Origin: Piezodorus guildinii
Lineage: Eukaryota > Arthropoda > Insecta > Hemiptera > Pentatomidae
Length of the DNA: 64,000 nt
Reading direction: 5' to 3'
Assembly: GCA_023052935.1 (NCBI GenBank)
Contig: CM041292.1
Coordinates: 31,817,454-31,881,453, forward strand
In this document: piece after piece, positions 60,091-64,000 of the stretch
Layout of the letters: each line of letters starts with the position of its first letter
How positions within the stretch are numbered: position 1 is the first letter of the stretch
Notes under the pieces: generated by a model
Told to the model about the DNA's origin: nothing
Database searches by the model: none
Seen by the model: only the letters and a program-made list of their open reading frames with translations
Position numbers and translations under genes: made by a program

Positions 60091-61624
60091 TCACATCTTT
60101 TATGCAATTACTTTGGGATAGTGTATATGGGGTCTATTAAAATACTGATGTTGGAAATATTTCAGATTTTTCTCTTTTAATTCTAAATAATTATTGATTC
60201 TTACTTGAATCTGTTTACGTGTTTATTTTTTTGTCTATTATATAGACTTCATCAATGGATTGAAAAAAAAAGTTTGCTATGTATAGCAAAATATTTTAAA
60301 AGTAGTTCAATACTTAAAACTACAATTATTTGAGTAAAAATAAACTTTCTGGGACCATAATAAACAATATTTTTGTTTAAAAAAAATATTTTGGATGTAG
60401 GCCAGGAATCTCCTTTACTCGTTGTGATATCAATTTTTTTTTTTTAAATAGGATAAAATGCATGAATTTCCTTATTCGAAATATTTTTATGTGTAAATGT
60501 ATATACCGGCTTACATGTAAGTGTTTTAACCGCCATCAAAGAACATTTTTTACGGTATAGCCAGGAAGACTGTTGTGTTGTTTTGCTCGCCCGTTTTTAC
60601 GTGAAACCTTTCCGACAGTTTATTTATAGGTCCGCAGCTTGCCTGTAAGCCCATACTGTTGTCTAAGGTTTTAAAAAGAATATCTTACTTAAAAGGAATA
60701 TTTTGTGTTCAAAACTATTTTTCTTTTATATATTTGTTCCAATATTAAATTGTTTCCCCTTAATTATGATAAATGATATAAATACAATACACCTAAGAAG
60801 CCAACCTCTTTATAGCCTTATTTGAACTGCGATTCAAGATGAAATTTTAAATTACATTCGCAAATGAAGAAACTAACTCAGAATTTTCACAAAACAGTCC
60901 GATGTTCACTAAATTTTATTTTATTATTTGCTCTAAACATGCTGGGACTAGGATATTCAGGTAATATAACATTTTTCAACTCAATCAGCATTATATTTTT
61001 AACTATTTCTTCCGCTGTTAAAAAAACAAAAGAATATGTCAATAAAAAAAAAAAAATTAAATAAATATCATATACCAGAAATTAAAAGAAAAAGAGAATA
61101 AGGTAGAGGGTAAATGAGACAGGCGGACAGAACATGGAGGCTGGTCCTGACGCGTAGTATAGTTGTCCAGGCAACCCAACACGATCGATATTTCTTCCGA
61201 AAGCATGGCTTCACTTCCCCAGCTTTTTCTGCCCTAACCTAACAGGCAGCTCTGTAGTCATCTGATCTTTAATCGCGATATATAAATAGAGATAATATAT
61301 AAATTAAAAAATAATATATTATATTATATTATATAAATTTGTATTGTATATCCTAGAAATGTTTTAAAGCGCAATAATAATTTGTCAAACAAACGTTTTA
61401 ATGACATATATTTTAAACATGTTTGTTTATTTTCACTGTTTGTTTTCTCAACTATACCTGTAAGGCTCAGAACGTGCTCAATGAATACTTTGAGCAAGCT
61501 ACTTCCTAGCATTAGGTACATTTACACTGCTCGCAGTACAGGGCATTGAGTGATGTGAGCTGGGTTGAACCCTTGTGGTTTCCTTATTGACTGGCGACTA
61601 ATGACTTGACATATTCTGTTTCAG

Positions 61625-62745
61625 ATAAAGAAGCAGGGAGGATTAATGGAGAGGAGGATGCGAGTGGGAGGATGAGCGATGGAGGAGGCGAAGGAGGAGG
61701 GGGCTACGGCGGGAGCTTTCCTTCGCCGACCCCCTCCTCGACGGTCCCGGACGGCACCGACCCCAAGTCCGGCCTCCCGCCCTTCTCGTCCTTCCAGGAT
61801 GAGCCGCCCAGGAACACCGACGGCGAGGCCCTCCAGACGTCCAGACTCCTTGACATCTCCTCCTGGGACTACTACGGTGAGGGGCTCAGTGGCAGGTTCC
61901 TGGACCGAGGGGACGGCTTCCCGATGCTCCTACCTCAGCCGCAATACCGCCCCTGGGAGAGCAAGGACCAGGATTACCCCGGCTCTCCGGCCAACAAACT
62001 CCCGTCCTTCCAATCCCAATTCACCGCTTTTCCTCAGGATCAGAACGGCGACGGTACTGTTCTCACTACCCTGACCCCCGCACCAAGTTCTCCCAACTCC
62101 GGCCTACCGAGCTTCCACACACTGTCCACAGTCCCCCCTCGAGGGTATCCCCTGGTGCCGGCCCCGGTCCAGGCTCGGGAGATACCCAGCATACAGCAAC
62201 AGCTCCTGGACGAGAGGCACATCCACCTCTTCCAGGGGCCGCAGCAGTATCACCAGCTGGGGTCTTACCAACCTCAGCAACAGACCACCCTCCTCACCGT
62301 TGTAAAGACTGAGCCCCTCATCGTGACCCAACTCCAGCCAAGCTATGAGCACCACGAGCTCAAGATGGAGGACAGCGGGTCGCCGAGAGGTTACCTCGAC
62401 TCGAGGAAGAAGGAAAGGAGGAAAATCAGAGCCGCCAGCCTGGAGAGCTCGAACGAGAGCGACGGAGTTGGCAGTTCGAGTGTCGAGAGCTCGGGACAGG
62501 TGGCGGCCATATCCAGTACGGCGGGGTTCAAGAGCCCTCTCGCCTGCCACCAGAACCCAAACATGCACCCCGAGGATGACCTCCACGACCTGTCCGACAA
62601 ACCGGCCAAGAAGAAACGCAAACGGTGTGGTGAGTGCATCGGGTGTCAAAGAAAAGACAATTGTGGTGATTGCGCACCTTGTAGGAACGACAAGAGCCAT
62701 CAGATATGCAAGATGCGGCGCTGTGAAAAACTAACCGAAAAAAAG
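61625..62745 (+). CDS. Tet: TET methylcytosine dioxygenase, exon with CXXC zinc finger (partial gene)
   Basis: The open frame is bounded by acceptor TATTCTGTTTCAG (AG at 61623-61624, intron phase 1) and donor AAAAG|GTAAG (exon end 62745, phase 0), giving 373 full codons. The first two thirds are low-complexity and Gly/Pro/Ser/Gln-rich (GGGEGGGGYGG near 61680; GSYQPQQQTT near 62265). A basic KKKRKR then precedes a complete CXXC domain: CGECIGC, NCGDCAPC, HQIC and RRC with all eight zinc-binding cysteines, about 62605-62740. The absence of KFGG and the order CxxCxxC...C are those of the TET/CXXC4/CXXC5 class, which binds CpG DNA. TET enzymes oxidise 5-methylcytosine in the nucleus; the Fe(II)/2-oxoglutarate domain must lie right of the window. 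The exon is far more GC-rich than its introns. First in-frame ATG is 61672. CXXC4/5-type identity is the main alternative. Confidence 0.85.
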
Positions 62746-64000
62746 GTAAGCGGTCTTTTTCTATTCTTCCTTTACTGTGTAGATGTAGTTTTTTTTTTAT
62801 TTTTTCAATAGTATTTGTAGATGATAATCTACTCTTTCCTTGGCTCCAGTAATATTTGATTTACACTGATGAGAACTGTATAATCCTGGAACCGACAGAC
62901 GGTGTACAGGATGTACTGTCCCAATTTTTTGCTTCCGTTGCGAGTAGACTGGGCCTAAAGGATTCTCCACGGTAGTGGAGGAAGCAGCCGCCAGGCATCG
63001 CCTCGGTGTAAGATGGCTCATATATTATTTGGCCCGATGCAGCTTCCGAAGGCTGATTCACCCGCTCTGAGTCATTACGAGATCAATTCCAGTTCGCATT
63101 CCGCCAGTCATTCACAACTAGCTAATCATGATGTATTTAATTATCATGAACACCCTGCTGTTAATAACATTTGTTTCACTTTAAACCAGACCGTATTGAA
63201 CTATATCGTTACCTATGGTAGCAATGTAGTGACGAATACCCTCCAAATAACAGAATACACAAAAAATTATCTTATCTGACTGGTCTACTCTACTGAACTG
63301 CTATTGTGAACTTAGAGTGAGCATAATACCTATCTTATTCCATTCATATTATCATCGACTTCCTACGAAGAATTAAAAAAAAAAAAAAAAAATCATAGTT
63401 TCTTGTTAATGAACACATTCTTGACAATCTTTCATCTTTTGATGCTTTTAATGACTTTTAGAGAACTGTTACTATAGTATTTTTCTTTTAATCAAGCCAC
63501 AGATAAGTGACTAATCTTTTAAACAAATTAGTTCTCTTGACATGTAATCATTTTTAGCGGAATCTAACCGTTTTATTTGGCAAGCGGGCTCAGAGCGAAA
63601 TTTCCTGTAAAGCGGAGTTGTTCCGTAATAAATTCGTTATCTGAGGTTCGTTTTGAATGCTTGCTATTTGAATGTTATCTCCACATTTCTGGCCGCAAAC
63701 AACGTTCTCCGCACTTATTCCACGCGTATTTCTTGTCACTTATATCCCAAAAAATTGATACTACTTCAGGAAGAAATAATGATTGTATTTTCTTTTCTAT
63801 CTTTCGTGTACTCTTCCCTCATTCCATCATAACGGAAAGTCAATTAGATGGCTTGAAGTAAATCAACCAACCATTGCTGAGGTCTCTGCTCTGTTTGGCA
63901 TGTTGACTTTGGCTTTAAACTGTGAAAACTTTCACCTGTTTTTATTCATGGTATTATTTTTAAAGATCAGAATCTAGTATTTAGCATTCGTAATTACCGA
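62746..64000 (+). other. TET intron after the CXXC exon, no further exon recognised
   Basis: It begins GTAAGC. A moderately GC-rich patch at 62870-63070, an 88-codon frame at 63013-63279 and a frame at 63577-63861 lack recognisable domains and convincing splice sites. An A-run lies at about 63374-63392. Confidence 0.45.

Larger units (their letters stand above)
58401..61624. other. Probable TET intron, no exon recognised
   Basis: Mostly AT-rich. GC-richer islands at about 59170-59420 (with TATATAAG at about 59264), 60530-60660 and 61090-61270 contain no open frame with recognisable domains; they could be regulatory. It ends in the acceptor TATTCTGTTTCAG at 61612-61624. Confidence 0.4.

Noticed and set aside
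60864..61064. 66-codon frame with a hydrophobic stretch
   Set aside because: No signal or domain recognised; AT-rich DNA readily yields hydrophobic frames.
62811..62830. Alternative acceptor after the CXXC donor (TTTTTCAATAG)
   Set aside because: The sequence after this AG hits stops almost at once in frame; the intron would also be only about 65 bp.
63013..63279. Next TET exon
   Set aside because: The 88-codon frame has no TET-like sequence and no convincing acceptor/donor pair.

Overview
The window is strongly AT-rich animal DNA. It looks insect-like: Jockey-clade non-LTR retrotransposons, tRNA-derived SINEs and a TET-type CXXC exon with insect-like sequence, sitting in very long introns. 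A hemipteran is my guess and is not proven. There is no bacterial-style gene organisation. The only host coding exon I can support is 61625-62745 (+), a large GC-rich exon of a TET methylcytosine dioxygenase gene. It carries a complete CXXC zinc finger and ends at a canonical splice donor; the catalytic exons lie beyond the window.

Layout. 1-2065: 3' part of a Jockey element with an open reverse-transcriptase ORF and a poly(A) tail. 3131-4231: hAT-like non-autonomous DNA element. 4350-4930: LINE fragment (called LINE2) carrying a SINE (SINE1) with a 13-bp target-site duplication. 5070-11175: scattered copies of an AT-rich repeat (R3), a Jockey relic, and on the minus strand an I/R1-type RNase H relic. 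12412-14891: nested Jockey copies, a sense copy inserted into an older antisense one. 13152-29481: four near-identical head-to-tail units of about 4.08 kb. Each unit holds a damaged Jockey RT, an antisense Jockey end, LINE2, SINE1, SINE2 and R3 pieces, an AT microsatellite and a TATA-containing GC-richer block. 29985-32510: LINE2, Jockey and SINE1 relics. 32.5-61.6 kb: AT-rich, gene-poor DNA with scattered Jockey 3' ends, SINEs and simple repeats. Two GC-rich, donor-terminated blocks (37370-37702 and 47170-47381) could be alternative first exons or promoters of the TET gene.

How the parts relate. The retroelements can be ordered by nesting: antisense Jockey first, then the sense Jockey inside it, then segmental tandem duplication of the locus across a 4-bp microhomology. 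No element in the array looks able to move: all four RT copies share the same 67-bp deletion and frameshift. The most unusual signals are the 4-unit array with junction-created ORFs, two tRNA-derived SINE families, a set of short hammerhead-ribozyme-like motifs, and the possible distant first exons of the TET gene.
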